From positions 1 to 32,473 of the forward strand of contig JBJDXI010000166.1 in assembly GCA_051866595.1 (NCBI GenBank): 32,473 nt of DNA, given 5' to 3'. Numbering within the stretch: the stretch's first letter is position 1; each line of letters starts with the position of its first letter. Shown piece after piece: positions 8,101 through 15,206 of the stretch. Made by a program: the position numbers and the translations under genes. Below the pieces are notes generated by a model, which was not told where the DNA came from, ran no database searches, and saw nothing but the letters and a program-made list of their open reading frames with translations. The DNA comes from UBA7702 sp051866595. GTDB taxonomy: Bacteria; Bacillota; Dehalobacteriia; UBA7702.

Positions 8101-9797
8101 GCGCGCCGAAAGAACCGGAAAAAACCGTTGATACGCTCCCGGATACCCCCGGGAAAGACCGTATGGAGGCGGCTGTCCGGGATTTATGGCAGCAGACGCT
8201 GGCCGGTGAGACGCTGGCGGCGGACGTTTCCTTCTTTGAGCAGGGCGGTACCTCCCTGGCGGCCCTCAGCTTACTGAGCGGCTACTACAATCTCGGTATC
8301 ACCATGACCTTATCGGACTTTTACGAACACCCGACACTCAACGGACAGCTGGCATGGATCAAAGAAACCTTTGCGGAAAATTCGGAGAAAACAGCGGAAT
8401 CCGTCGTTGATGAGGAGATGGTTCCCGACGAAAACCCCGAACCGGAGGAAAGAGAGTCGGAAACGGCACGGCAGGTTCGGAAACTTTGGGAAGACGTATT
8501 ATCCCGTCAGCCGGTGGCGGCGGATGTCTCCTTCTTTGAACAGGGTGGGACTTCTCTTTCGGCCCTGAGCTTGCTGAGCAGTTATTACAGTCTCGGCATC
8601 ACCATGACTTTATCGGAATTCTATGAACGTCCGACCTTAGAGGAACAGCTGGCGTTTATTCAGGCCGGAGAAACCGAGGCTCCTTGTGCGGAAGAACCGG
8701 TGGATATTCCGTCTCCGACGGCTTCTGCTGATCGGGACGGGGTGTTTCTCACCGGGGCCACGGGCTTTTTCGGAGCCCATCTGTTAAAATCGCTTCTGGA
8801 AGCCGGATACGCCAAAGTCTTCTGTCTGGTGCGGGGCGAAAACTCCCGGCTGGAAGAGACTCTTGATTGGTATTTTGGCGCCGGATGGACGGCTTCGTTC
8901 CGTTCCCGGATCGAAGCGGTTCCCGGCGATATGACACAGGAACGGTTCGGCTTTTCGGAAGAAACGGCGGAGCGGCTCTGCGGGAGGATTTCTTTTGTTG
9001 TCCACGCCGCCGCCGATGTCCGTCATTACGCTTATGACGATGGGCCGGAGAAAACCAACATTGCCGGTACGGCTCAAGCGATTTCCCTGGCGAAAAGAGC
9101 CGGGGCGAAGTTGATTCATATCTCTACGGTGAGCCTCTGCGGAGAATATCTGCCCGACGCTCCCGAAATGACCCGGGATTTTTCCGAGGGTGATTTTGAA
9201 ATCGGCCAGAACTGGCGCGACAGCGTGTATCTCCGCGGGAAATACGGCGCGGAAAAACTGGTTTATCAGGGGATGGAAGAGGGTCTCTCCGCGGTGATCC
9301 TGCGCATCGGCCGTCTGGTGGGACGAAGCGGCGACGGTATGTTCCAGAAAAACGCCGAATCCAACGCCTTCTGGGGTCTGGTCAACGGCATGGCCTGCCT
9401 TGATATGGTTTCAAAGGATCTGGCGGAGCTCCCCATGGAGATGACCGCCGTGGATGACTGCGCCGTTGCCGCCGTGCTGCTAATGGAATCCGAAGGTCCT
9501 GTTTATCATCTGTTTCATCCTCATATTCTGACGGTGGAAGAAATATTGAAAGCCATCGGAAAACCGCTGCCGGTAACGGACCGGGAACATTTTGAGGCGC
9601 ATCTGAAAGAAAAATGCCAATCGGGTCTGGGAATCCGTCTGGCGCCGCTCCTTTCCCAGTATCAGCGATTGATGCGGGTGCCTTTCCGGATTACGCCGGT
9701 CTGCGACATCACCGGGGAGGAACTGCGGAAACTTCACTTCCGCTGGCCGGAAACGGAACCGGCGGTTTTACTCCGTGACTTCATAAAGAATGACTGA
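2142..9797 (+). CDS. Non-ribosomal peptide synthetase, C-A-T-C-A-T-T-R, reductive release
   Basis: A 2551-residue assembly line. I start at ATG 2142 because AAGGAG (2127-2132) lies nine bases upstream; the frame is open further back toward the IS but without a ribosome site. Approximate domain order: condensation C1 8-440 (HHLISDG, H138/H139/D143), adenylation A1 458-950 (YTSGSTGAPKG; TPNGK lysine), carrier T1 with Ppant serine S991 (GGDSL), condensation C2 1050-1475 (H1172 H1173 VIGDA), adenylation A2 1487-1970 (TSGSTGRPKG), tandem carriers T2 (S2038) and T3 (S2138), thioester reductase R 2200-2551 (TGATGFFG at 2204; T2329; Y2363 and K2367 in YLRGK). By family knowledge the R domain releases a peptide aldehyde or alcohol using NAD(P)H. 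A C domain at the very N-terminus plus the acyl ligase and carrier downstream suggest an N-acyl dipeptide aldehyde (inference). My alignment by eye gives substrate codes DALAVGQIGK (A1) and DITEMCLVYK (A2); I do not assign amino acids. Confidence 0.95.
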   Translation: MKNGMSNYYSLSNSQLNIWNLEQSFQGTSINNICETIRIKGVLDIVSLQNCLNQILKADPSLRTQITLDEQGHPVQYEKEYEEMIFPVFDFSATNLTGFEHWEKSITRQVMPVLDAPLYYFAIVKLSEHEGGVFIKTHHLISDGWSQVSLINRIAQTYLALLNREQVTLPLSPSYRLHVEKEEKYLASKASERDRAFWRETLRDAGQAVSLKEHLNAELSPVGERKTFYLSEKLNHMLNDFCESHRVAPFAVFYMAMAIYLKRIRRADKICIGAPIHNRMDITDRQTTGMFVSTLPFFTRLDENWSFEELNRHLSEDWLDLLRHQRLPFSEIISAGRETNPDFEKPFHLVLSFHNSQAYRNRDTLVSFSGQWHYAGYQAEHICIHLNNIEDERRYSVNYDYLSQLYSKYEIEDFHHYILNILSQALAFPDRPIRELSVLGAEEEEKVLYSFNRTDAFYYEGNLSQKLEEICFRHPERVAVICSGQRYTYGDLWERANAAAREIFRVVPDGKKIAAILLPKSYDLFCAMAGIIRSGCAWVIVSPQLPEQRVRQILSDSGAAVVLSAGHLAEPFLGEETELPVIDMESLSGGGDLSAPCPAGAHDLAYLVYTSGSTGAPKGVEIEQHSLLNFAEAMTPLYGKGAVLSLCNISFDAFLLESVVSLLNGQTIVLPTESEQEDPAKLADLIRSYAVGFMATTPSRLTAYLKDSRFLSAVSRLETIVCGGEAFPSSLLKTLSPYKSIRIYNQYGPSETTIGVSTDLLNGAPLICVGAPMQNCRFYVLDSELRPLPTGVYGDLYIGGVCVGRGYHNAPELTEKAFLNNPYESGERIYRTGDIAAWTETGEVMIKGREDGQIKLRGQRIELEEISSCLMLHPSVRQAVVRLLDVGGQVMLVAYYVAERPLPESELLEFAATYLPGYMIPSLFQPVEDIPLTPNGKVNDSLLPAPEVKRFDDMDGVSGKTAEKVLAVFREILHRPDMIASDDYFLFGGDSLNALETLAELETVFGVRLRVADLHACRTANRLGTRLSGERREPGDLRFEIQKAPEREYYPLTPAQLGIYFETQKSPGSTSYNMPCGFRVEGTVDRERLKNAVQKLIDLEPVLRTAFVMRENGIYQKILNHAAAEWELFENIPLEQVKETFVRPFDLSCPPLLRVALWEDPNGSSVILLDMHHVIGDAVTAAEILRRLRALYEGRDAGCPGITFADYACWLETHQEELLREEQEYWEKQMENMPGLPEIPTDFPRPKQFDYIGADTEFALTAEDTSLCNAYCEQKGITPYMFFAGAFGIFLSKLSGSKDLMVGTPVSSRRGLNLSETAGLFVNTLPLRLTPGDTLSVSDYLNQVKEKIVSLIDHPYMPLDRLVSLSGRKSGEGRNPLFNTMISMRPVDTDGFTFDDRKVLPEAVPSGSAKTDLNLEIYRSEGCYHFRLEYAGSLFDLETVSLYGRSFIAVIRNMLKNDACPLGDCGAVSDYDRYHLMELPYTMKMPFSDLPIDGRIDAMARIHPEQPALIFHDHVLTLGELKKRSDVLAAVLMDQGVGCGDSVGLLCRRGPQLIIGMLGILKAGAAYVPMLPKFPASRLQYMAEVSKITLTLCDSETMGALPESLSCRFMDIGAETARECSFVPPGNRSGNDSCCILFTSGSTGRPKGVMLRHRSVCNLMAVLYPALSEADGGYLCAANSIFDIFTTETLIAMAFGRYSVMADEEEMMLPWKTAELIRRHHVRLIEFTPSRAQLFLEHPDFCDAISGMPVAMMCGEVLPPQLLQKLRDVGCGRIYNLYGPTETTVYSTMDDVTHADRITVGKMYPNCRGYILDEAMRPVMPTAAGELYFAGECLAAGYVGQEELTKERFLPDPFYPGETMYRSGDIVRQLPDGRIDFIGRRDHQVKLNGQRIELSEITQKILDSGGAVQAATIVKKDGPFMQLCSFAEPQKGGHIDTQALRRYLEKELPHYMIPSEIHELESMPCTASGKVDFMALESYASSPAAESAPKEPEKTVDTLPDTPGKDRMEAAVRDLWQQTLAGETLAADVSFFEQGGTSLAALSLLSGYYNLGITMTLSDFYEHPTLNGQLAWIKETFAENSEKTAESVVDEEMVPDENPEPEERESETARQVRKLWEDVLSRQPVAADVSFFEQGGTSLSALSLLSSYYSLGITMTLSEFYERPTLEEQLAFIQAGETEAPCAEEPVDIPSPTASADRDGVFLTGATGFFGAHLLKSLLEAGYAKVFCLVRGENSRLEETLDWYFGAGWTASFRSRIEAVPGDMTQERFGFSEETAERLCGRISFVVHAAADVRHYAYDDGPEKTNIAGTAQAISLAKRAGAKLIHISTVSLCGEYLPDAPEMTRDFSEGDFEIGQNWRDSVYLRGKYGAEKLVYQGMEEGLSAVILRIGRLVGRSGDGMFQKNAESNAFWGLVNGMACLDMVSKDLAELPMEMTAVDDCAVAAVLLMESEGPVYHLFHPHILTVEEILKAIGKPLPVTDREHFEAHLKEKCQSGLGIRLAPLLSQYQRLMRVPFRITPVCDITGEELRKLHFRWPETEPAVLLRDFIKND
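8163..8664 (+). repeat. Tandem duplication of the carrier-protein domain within the NRPS
   Basis: T2 and T3 have their phosphopantetheine serine codons at 8253-8255 and 8553-8555, exactly 300 bp apart. They share the peptide pattern VSFFEQGGTSLxALSLLS followed by LGITMTLSxFYE. Many differences are synonymous, so the two copies are under protein-level constraint. Linkers rich in Glu/Pro/Ser flank both. Confidence 0.85.
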
Positions 9798-9876
9798 ATC
9801 ATAACGCGGCCGGGAAATTTGTCCCGGAAATCATTTCGCGGCGGGTGACAGAAAAAGCCGCGGGAGGGGTGTTGCT

Positions 9877-11748
9877 TTGTATATTTCCAATCTTTATATG
9901 GCCATTTATATCTGCATCATTCTGCTGATTGTCGTGTTCTTTATCTCCATGATACGTTCACGGCAGCTGGCGCTGATTCATAAGATTTATTTCGCGGCAG
10001 CATCGTCTTTGGTGATCTGGCTTCTGGTGATGATCGGATTCCGGTATACATCGCCGGATCAGACCGGCCCGCTGATGCTTTTGGACGCGGTGACTACATC
10101 CTGCGGCGCCTTGATACCGCCTTTTTCGCTGTTGTTCGCGATCTGCTATACAAAAGAAGACAACTATCTGCCGAAACGCTACTGGGCGCTGCTGGCCATG
10201 CCGATGCTGACTATGGTGATGGTGTTCACCAATCCCTATCATCACCTTTATTACGAAGTCTTTTCCCTTTCCAGCACCGAAGTGCAGTTCGGGCCGTATT
10301 TCTTTATTCATTCGGCCTATACGTATTTTTGCGCGGCTCTGGCCATTGTGATTATTATCCGGTTTGCCATCAAAACCAAGATGCGGCTCCATATTCTGCA
10401 AGCCATCCTGTTTACCATCGGCAGCCTGTTCCCCAGTCTCGTCAATTTGCTGGTGGTCACCAATGTGATTGAATCCACCGTGGCCCTGACGCCGATCAGC
10501 TTTTCGGTTACCATGCTTTTCCACGGGATCATTATTTACCGTCTGCACTTTTTTGATATTAAACCCATCGCGATGCAGCAGCTCATCAACTGGATCGGTG
10601 ACGGGTATATCGTTACGAACCCCTCGGGGCTGGTGGTCAGCTACAACCGTCCTTTCTCCGAGCTGTTCGGCGAACAGTATCATATCCGGGAAAACGTTCA
10701 TTTGCAGGAATGTTTCCAGGATGAGGACGCTGAGAATAAAACGGCCTTTTACAACCTTCTGACCGCGATCCGCTCCTGCCGGGAATCAAAGACCAAGGTC
10801 ACTTATGAACAGGCCATCACCGTATACAAGGACCAGGAATATGTGAAAAATTACTATATGGTGGAAGTCACGCCCCTGATCATTCAGGAGAATATCTGCG
10901 GTTTCCTCTCCATCCTTCGTGACATTACCCAGGTCAAGAAAAATATGCAGCGTTTACAGGACAACCAGGTGAAAATGATGGAACAGGAACGTCTGGCTTT
11001 CTTGGGGCAGATGGTCGGCGGCCTGGCGCATAACCTGAAAACGCCGATTATGAGCATTTCCGGGAGCGTCTCCGCGGTGGAAAATCTGGTCCAGGAATCC
11101 ACCATCAGCATTGATGATCCGGAGGTGACCGCCGAAGATTTCCGTGAGATTTACAGCGAAATGGACGGCTGGCTCCAGCGCATACAGGAATCCTGTTCTT
11201 ATATGTCCGACATTATCAGCGCGGTAAAGGGACAGGCCGGCAATATGAATGTTTCCCATAAAGAGGACTTTTCCTTGGCGGAAGCTTTTAAAAGGGTTTC
11301 GCTTCTTCTTCGCCATGAGCTGCAAAGCAGCCAGTGCATACTGAAAATCGAAGGTCCCCTCGACAGTAAAAATATTCTGATTCACGGGGATATTAACAAT
11401 TTGGTGCAGGTCATCAATAATCTGGTGTCCAACGCCATTGACGCGCAGCTGCCGAAGGGGAATCATGATATTATTGTGAATCTGGATAAAGATTCTGAGG
11501 CTTTGAAAATCACCATCACGGATTTCGGTTCCGGTATTCCGGAAAAGGTCCGAAAAAAGCTGTTCCAGGAGATGGTTACCAGCAAAGGCACACTCGGCAC
11601 AGGCCTCGGCGTGTTTATCTCCAATACGGTAATCCGCGCCAAGTTCGACGGTTCCATGTGGTTTGAAGATCATCCCGGCGGCGGAACGATCTGGGGAATT
11701 TCGATTCCCCATGATAATGTGAATTTTATTTCCGGGGAAGGGAGTTGA
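9877..11748 (+). CDS. Sensor histidine kinase with N-terminal 7TM region and PAS domain
   Basis: 623 residues from TTG 9877; GGGAGGGG (9862-9869) is seven bases upstream and no better ATG exists. Seven hydrophobic segments fill the first 220 or so residues, in the style of the histidine-kinase N-terminal 7TM region. A PAS domain follows (about 228-345, GYIVTNPSGLVVSYN). The phosphoacceptor is H385 in GGLAHNLKTP. The ATP-binding domain shows INNLVSNAIDA, DFGSGIP and GTGLGVFISN. It autophosphorylates at the membrane in response to an unknown ligand. The gene is 79 bp after the NRPS and only six bases before its response regulator. The 79-bp gap contains a hairpin (CCGGGA 9810-9815 / TCCCGG 9822-9827) that might tune expression between the large NRPS and the rest. 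Confidence 0.9.
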   Translation: MYISNLYMAIYICIILLIVVFFISMIRSRQLALIHKIYFAAASSLVIWLLVMIGFRYTSPDQTGPLMLLDAVTTSCGALIPPFSLLFAICYTKEDNYLPKRYWALLAMPMLTMVMVFTNPYHHLYYEVFSLSSTEVQFGPYFFIHSAYTYFCAALAIVIIIRFAIKTKMRLHILQAILFTIGSLFPSLVNLLVVTNVIESTVALTPISFSVTMLFHGIIIYRLHFFDIKPIAMQQLINWIGDGYIVTNPSGLVVSYNRPFSELFGEQYHIRENVHLQECFQDEDAENKTAFYNLLTAIRSCRESKTKVTYEQAITVYKDQEYVKNYYMVEVTPLIIQENICGFLSILRDITQVKKNMQRLQDNQVKMMEQERLAFLGQMVGGLAHNLKTPIMSISGSVSAVENLVQESTISIDDPEVTAEDFREIYSEMDGWLQRIQESCSYMSDIISAVKGQAGNMNVSHKEDFSLAEAFKRVSLLLRHELQSSQCILKIEGPLDSKNILIHGDINNLVQVINNLVSNAIDAQLPKGNHDIIVNLDKDSEALKITITDFGSGIPEKVRKKLFQEMVTSKGTLGTGLGVFISNTVIRAKFDGSMWFEDHPGGGTIWGISIPHDNVNFISGEGS

Positions 11749-11754
11749 TAGAGA

Positions 11755-13281
11755 ATGAGAAAAAACAGAATTATGAATCAGCAAAAGGAATTTTCTATCC
11801 TTGCCCTGGATGACGATAAGCTGATGACGGAAACGATCCAGTCCTATTTCCAGACCGCCGGCTATCGTGTGGATACGGAAAACGATCCGACGAAAGCCGC
11901 CGACCGCATCCGCACAAAGCAGTATGACATTTTGTTACTGGACTTTTTAATGCGGCCGATCTGCGGTGATGAGGTGGTCCGCCAGATCCGGGAGTTTGAC
12001 CATGATTTGTTCATCATTTTGCTCACCGGTCATAAGAGTATGGCTCCGCCGATCCGAACCATGCGGGAACTGGATATTCAGGGCTATTTTGAGAAAAATG
12101 ACCGCTTCGACCAGTTGGAACTGCTGATAGAGTCCTGCGCGAAGTCCATTCGTCAGATGCGCACCATTCGGAGTTATCGGGACGGTCTTCAGAAAATCTT
12201 TGAATTGATTCCGGTGCTGAACTGTCAGCAGAGCGTTGACGGGATTCTCTGGAAAGTGCTGGAGCAAACGACGGAACTGCTTTCCTGCTCCGGCGGTTGT
12301 GTCTATCTGGATTTCGGGCCGCTGCGCCATGATTTCACACTTCATGACGATACCCGGGTGTTCCGGGGAACCGGAGAATTTGAGGGGCGGGAAGATTTTG
12401 GCGCGGAACTTTACGGCCGACAAAAAGAGGAAGGGCCTCGTCTTTCCCTGGATTCGGACAATCATTTGTTAACCGCCCCGCTGTTTACCGAAGGACATCA
12501 GCTCTTCGGTGTTCTCACGGCGAAACTGCCGGAAAAAGTAAAGGATGAAGACGCCCAGCTCTTTGAAGTCTATTCCAAACAGGTGGGGGCCATCGTCAGC
12601 GACCAGATTCTCCATTATTTGCTGGAAGAACAGAACCAAAAGCTCAGCGACGCCTACGCGGAACTGCGGCAGAATCATCTGGAAACCATCAACATCGTAA
12701 GGCGGATGGTCGATGCCAAGGATTTCTATACCCGGGGCCATTCCGACCGGGTGTCCTTTTACGCCGTCAAAATCGCCGAGGCGATGCATAAAAGCGAGAG
12801 CTATATCGAAAGACTCCGGGTCGCCGGGTTGTTTCACGATATTGGAAAAATCGGTATTCCCGACGGGATCCTGCAAAAGCCGGGGAAACTCACGGAGGAA
12901 GAAAAAGCGCAGATTAAACAGCATCCGGCCTTGGGCGGCAAAATTCTGAAATCCATTTCATCCTTCCACGACATTCTCCCCTTTGTGGAGGCCCATCATG
13001 AACGGATGGACGGAACAGGGTATCCGAAGGGACTTTTGGGCGACGAAATTCCGGAAGAATCCCGGATTATCAGTGTGGCGGACGCCTTTGACGCGATGAC
13101 GTCCAAGCGCACATACCGCGATAACTTTTCACTGTCCGAAGCCATAGCGGAACTGGAAAGAGGCAAAAACACGCAGTTCGACGCGGAAATCGTTGATGTC
13201 TTTCTGGGCGTCCTCGAACATTTTGAGGATTTCCGGGAACAGCTTGCCTGGACCTATTCCGACGCACTGTTGTTTGACTGA
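11755..13281 (+). CDS. Response regulator: receiver plus HD-GYP c-di-GMP phosphodiesterase
   Basis: 508 residues. The receiver (about 13-130) has the acidic pocket ALDDDK, phospho-acceptor D63 (LLLDF), LLTGH and a lysine in YFEKND. The middle part (about 140-290) resembles a GAF/DUF3369-type regulatory domain. The C-terminal HD-GYP domain has H361 D362 (LFHDIGKIGIPD), EAHHERMDGTGYP with G422 Y423 P424, and ISVADAFDAMTSKRTYR, so all signature residues are present. HD-GYP proteins hydrolyse c-di-GMP. No DNA-binding domain is present, so this regulator should not act directly on transcription. ATG 11755 is used, with AAGGGAG overlapping the end of the kinase gene; ATG 11773 is an alternative. 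Cognate partner of the kinase six bases upstream. Confidence 0.92.
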   Translation: MRKNRIMNQQKEFSILALDDDKLMTETIQSYFQTAGYRVDTENDPTKAADRIRTKQYDILLLDFLMRPICGDEVVRQIREFDHDLFIILLTGHKSMAPPIRTMRELDIQGYFEKNDRFDQLELLIESCAKSIRQMRTIRSYRDGLQKIFELIPVLNCQQSVDGILWKVLEQTTELLSCSGGCVYLDFGPLRHDFTLHDDTRVFRGTGEFEGREDFGAELYGRQKEEGPRLSLDSDNHLLTAPLFTEGHQLFGVLTAKLPEKVKDEDAQLFEVYSKQVGAIVSDQILHYLLEEQNQKLSDAYAELRQNHLETINIVRRMVDAKDFYTRGHSDRVSFYAVKIAEAMHKSESYIERLRVAGLFHDIGKIGIPDGILQKPGKLTEEEKAQIKQHPALGGKILKSISSFHDILPFVEAHHERMDGTGYPKGLLGDEIPEESRIISVADAFDAMTSKRTYRDNFSLSEAIAELERGKNTQFDAEIVDVFLGVLEHFEDFREQLAWTYSDALLFD

Positions 13282-13296
13282 GATATGGAGGTCATG

Positions 13297-14949
13297 ATGA
13301 AACAGTATCCCAGTAAAGAAACGCATTATTACCATCATTTCAAAGAATTCCTCACCGATATTGCCGGCCGCTATTCGGATCGGACGGCGATTACGACGTA
13401 TCTGCGGGGAACCCAAATACAGGAAAAAAGCTTTTCGGAGCTGAAAAGGGATTCCTTCGCCTTTGCCGGAGCCCTCTTCGGGAAAGGGCTCAACGGAAAG
13501 CATATCGCCATTGTCAGCGAAAGCTGTTATGAGTGGCTCGTCGCCTATTTCGGCATTGTGATCAGCGGCGGTGTTGCGGTCTGCATTGATGTGGAGCAGT
13601 TTGACGATACCATCGAAAACATGATCGTTCAGGCCGACGCGGAAGCGGCGGTTTGCTCGGCGGGGCTGTTTTCGCTCTGCTCTTCTATTCAGAGCCGATA
13701 CGCTCCGATGAAAGAAATAATCGTGATCCGTCCCTCCGGCGATGAGGAGCTGAGCTTTGAGCAATTCATGGAAGACGGAACGTTTTCGGAAAACCAGGCT
13801 CTGGTCGAAGCCTGCGACCTTGATCCGAAGCAGACGGCCTCCATTGTCTATACCTCCGGGACGACAAGCACGGCCAAGCCGGTGATGCTTTCTCACTCGG
13901 CCATGATGTTCAACGCCGCGGATTCGTTGACGATCCTCGATTCCCGGGAAAGAATCTTTAATTCCCTCCCTCTGTACCATACCTATGGTTTTACCTGCGG
14001 GATTCTCTGCGGCCTGATCCGGGGGCTGAATATCTGCGTTAGCTGCGATATGAAACGAATGATGCAGGAAATGACGCTTTTCAAGCCTCAGATGCTGGTG
14101 GCGGTGCCCCTGATTATCGAGGTGATCTATAAGCTCTACTGGTCTCTGCTGGAAAAGGCGGAAGTCAAGGAAAAGGTTCAGAAGCAGATGAAGATTGAAT
14201 CCGTTCTGCGGAAACCGCATACGCTGATCGCTTCCTGCGTGAAAGAGGCCATCAAGGGCAGCTGTGTGGAACAGCTGGATGTGGTACTTTCCGGCGGAGC
14301 TTATCTTGACCGCAACGTCGCCGAAGGTTTGCTCCATTTCGGCGCCGTGGTTCTGCAGGGGTACGGCGTAACGGAATGTTCCCCCAGCATCACCTGTAAC
14401 CGCAATGAGGATTTCAGCCTCAATTCCGTGGGCATTGTTTTGCCCGGCAATGAGGTGAAGATTGTGGACGATGAAATCTGGGTGAAGGGATACGCCCTGA
14501 TGAACGGTTACTACAAAGCGCCGGAGCTGACGGCGGAGTCCTTTGAGGATGGCTGGTTCAAAACCGGGGATCTGGGTCATTTTGATAAAAAAGGCCATCT
14601 GCGGATTATCGGCCGGAAAAAGAATCTCATTGTGATGAAAAACGGTAAAAAAGTTGCCGCCGAGGAAATGGAAAATAAAATCCGTGAATGTCCCCTGGTC
14701 AAAGAAGTGGTGGTATACGGCGCGCTGAGCGGCAATTCCATGGACGACGTTAAAATCGCGGCGTCGATTTTCCCGGATCCGTATCTCACCGGACAGATGA
14801 GCAGCTATGAGGTTTTAGAGCATTTGCAGGAATATATTGACGAGATGAATGAAAAGCTGCCCATCTACAAGCAGATACAGATGATCAATATCCGGGAAAC
14901 GGATTTTGACCGGACGGCGGCGAAAAAGATCAAGCGTCAGATGATTTAA
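13297..14949 (+). CDS. Acyl-AMP ligase (fatty acyl-ACP/CoA synthetase-like)
   Basis: About 550 residues of the ANL adenylating superfamily. ATP-binding motif YTSGTTSTAKPVMLSH, then LPLYHTYGF, GYGVTECSP, TGDLGHFDKKGHLRIIGRKKN and a C-terminal lysine-rich TAAKKIKRQ. This fits long-chain acyl ligases (LYHTYGF and RKKN are typical) rather than NRPS adenylation domains. I place the start at ATG 13297 because GGAGGT (13287-13292) is its ribosome site; ATG 13294 is also possible. ATG 13285 precedes that site and is unlikely. The gene lies between the response regulator (15-base gap) and a free carrier protein. Inferred job: activate a fatty or other carboxylic acid as acyl-AMP and load it on that carrier for the starter C domain. 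CoA-ligase activity cannot be excluded. Confidence 0.88.
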   Translation: MKQYPSKETHYYHHFKEFLTDIAGRYSDRTAITTYLRGTQIQEKSFSELKRDSFAFAGALFGKGLNGKHIAIVSESCYEWLVAYFGIVISGGVAVCIDVEQFDDTIENMIVQADAEAAVCSAGLFSLCSSIQSRYAPMKEIIVIRPSGDEELSFEQFMEDGTFSENQALVEACDLDPKQTASIVYTSGTTSTAKPVMLSHSAMMFNAADSLTILDSRERIFNSLPLYHTYGFTCGILCGLIRGLNICVSCDMKRMMQEMTLFKPQMLVAVPLIIEVIYKLYWSLLEKAEVKEKVQKQMKIESVLRKPHTLIASCVKEAIKGSCVEQLDVVLSGGAYLDRNVAEGLLHFGAVVLQGYGVTECSPSITCNRNEDFSLNSVGIVLPGNEVKIVDDEIWVKGYALMNGYYKAPELTAESFEDGWFKTGDLGHFDKKGHLRIIGRKKNLIVMKNGKKVAAEEMENKIRECPLVKEVVVYGALSGNSMDDVKIAASIFPDPYLTGQMSSYEVLEHLQEYIDEMNEKLPIYKQIQMINIRETDFDRTAAKKIKRQMI

Positions 14950-14975
14950 GAAGATAAGCGGAAGGGTTTTGATAA

Positions 14976-15206
14976 GTGATGATTGATGTAATCCGAGAAA
15001 TTGTTTATAACGTCACCGGAAAAGAAAACCTGGAGATGGACACCGATTTTCTGAAGGATCTGGGCTTGAATTCCTTTGATATTATGAATATCGTCTGCGC
15101 CTTTGAGGAGCGTTATGACATCACGGTGCCCACCCGGGATGTCTGGCAGCTGCGCCAGGTTTCCGATGTTGTGAAATATCTGGCGGATAAGGGCATTACG
15201 GAATGA
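14976..15206 (+). CDS. Stand-alone acyl/peptidyl carrier protein
   Basis: A 76-residue acidic four-helix carrier. The phosphopantetheine site is S33 in LGLNSFDIMNIV. GTG 14976 and ATG 14979 are adjacent possible starts; GGAAGGG at 14960-14966 favours the GTG by spacing (nine bases). The length and the DxGxxS motif fit ACP family proteins. It sits 26 bases after the acyl ligase and overlaps the phosphopantetheinyl transferase by four bases, so the three are probably translated together. It likely holds the acyl group that the N-terminal C domain of the NRPS passes to the first amino acid (inference). Confidence 0.9.
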   Translation: MMIDVIREIVYNVTGKENLEMDTDFLKDLGLNSFDIMNIVCAFEERYDITVPTRDVWQLRQVSDVVKYLADKGITE

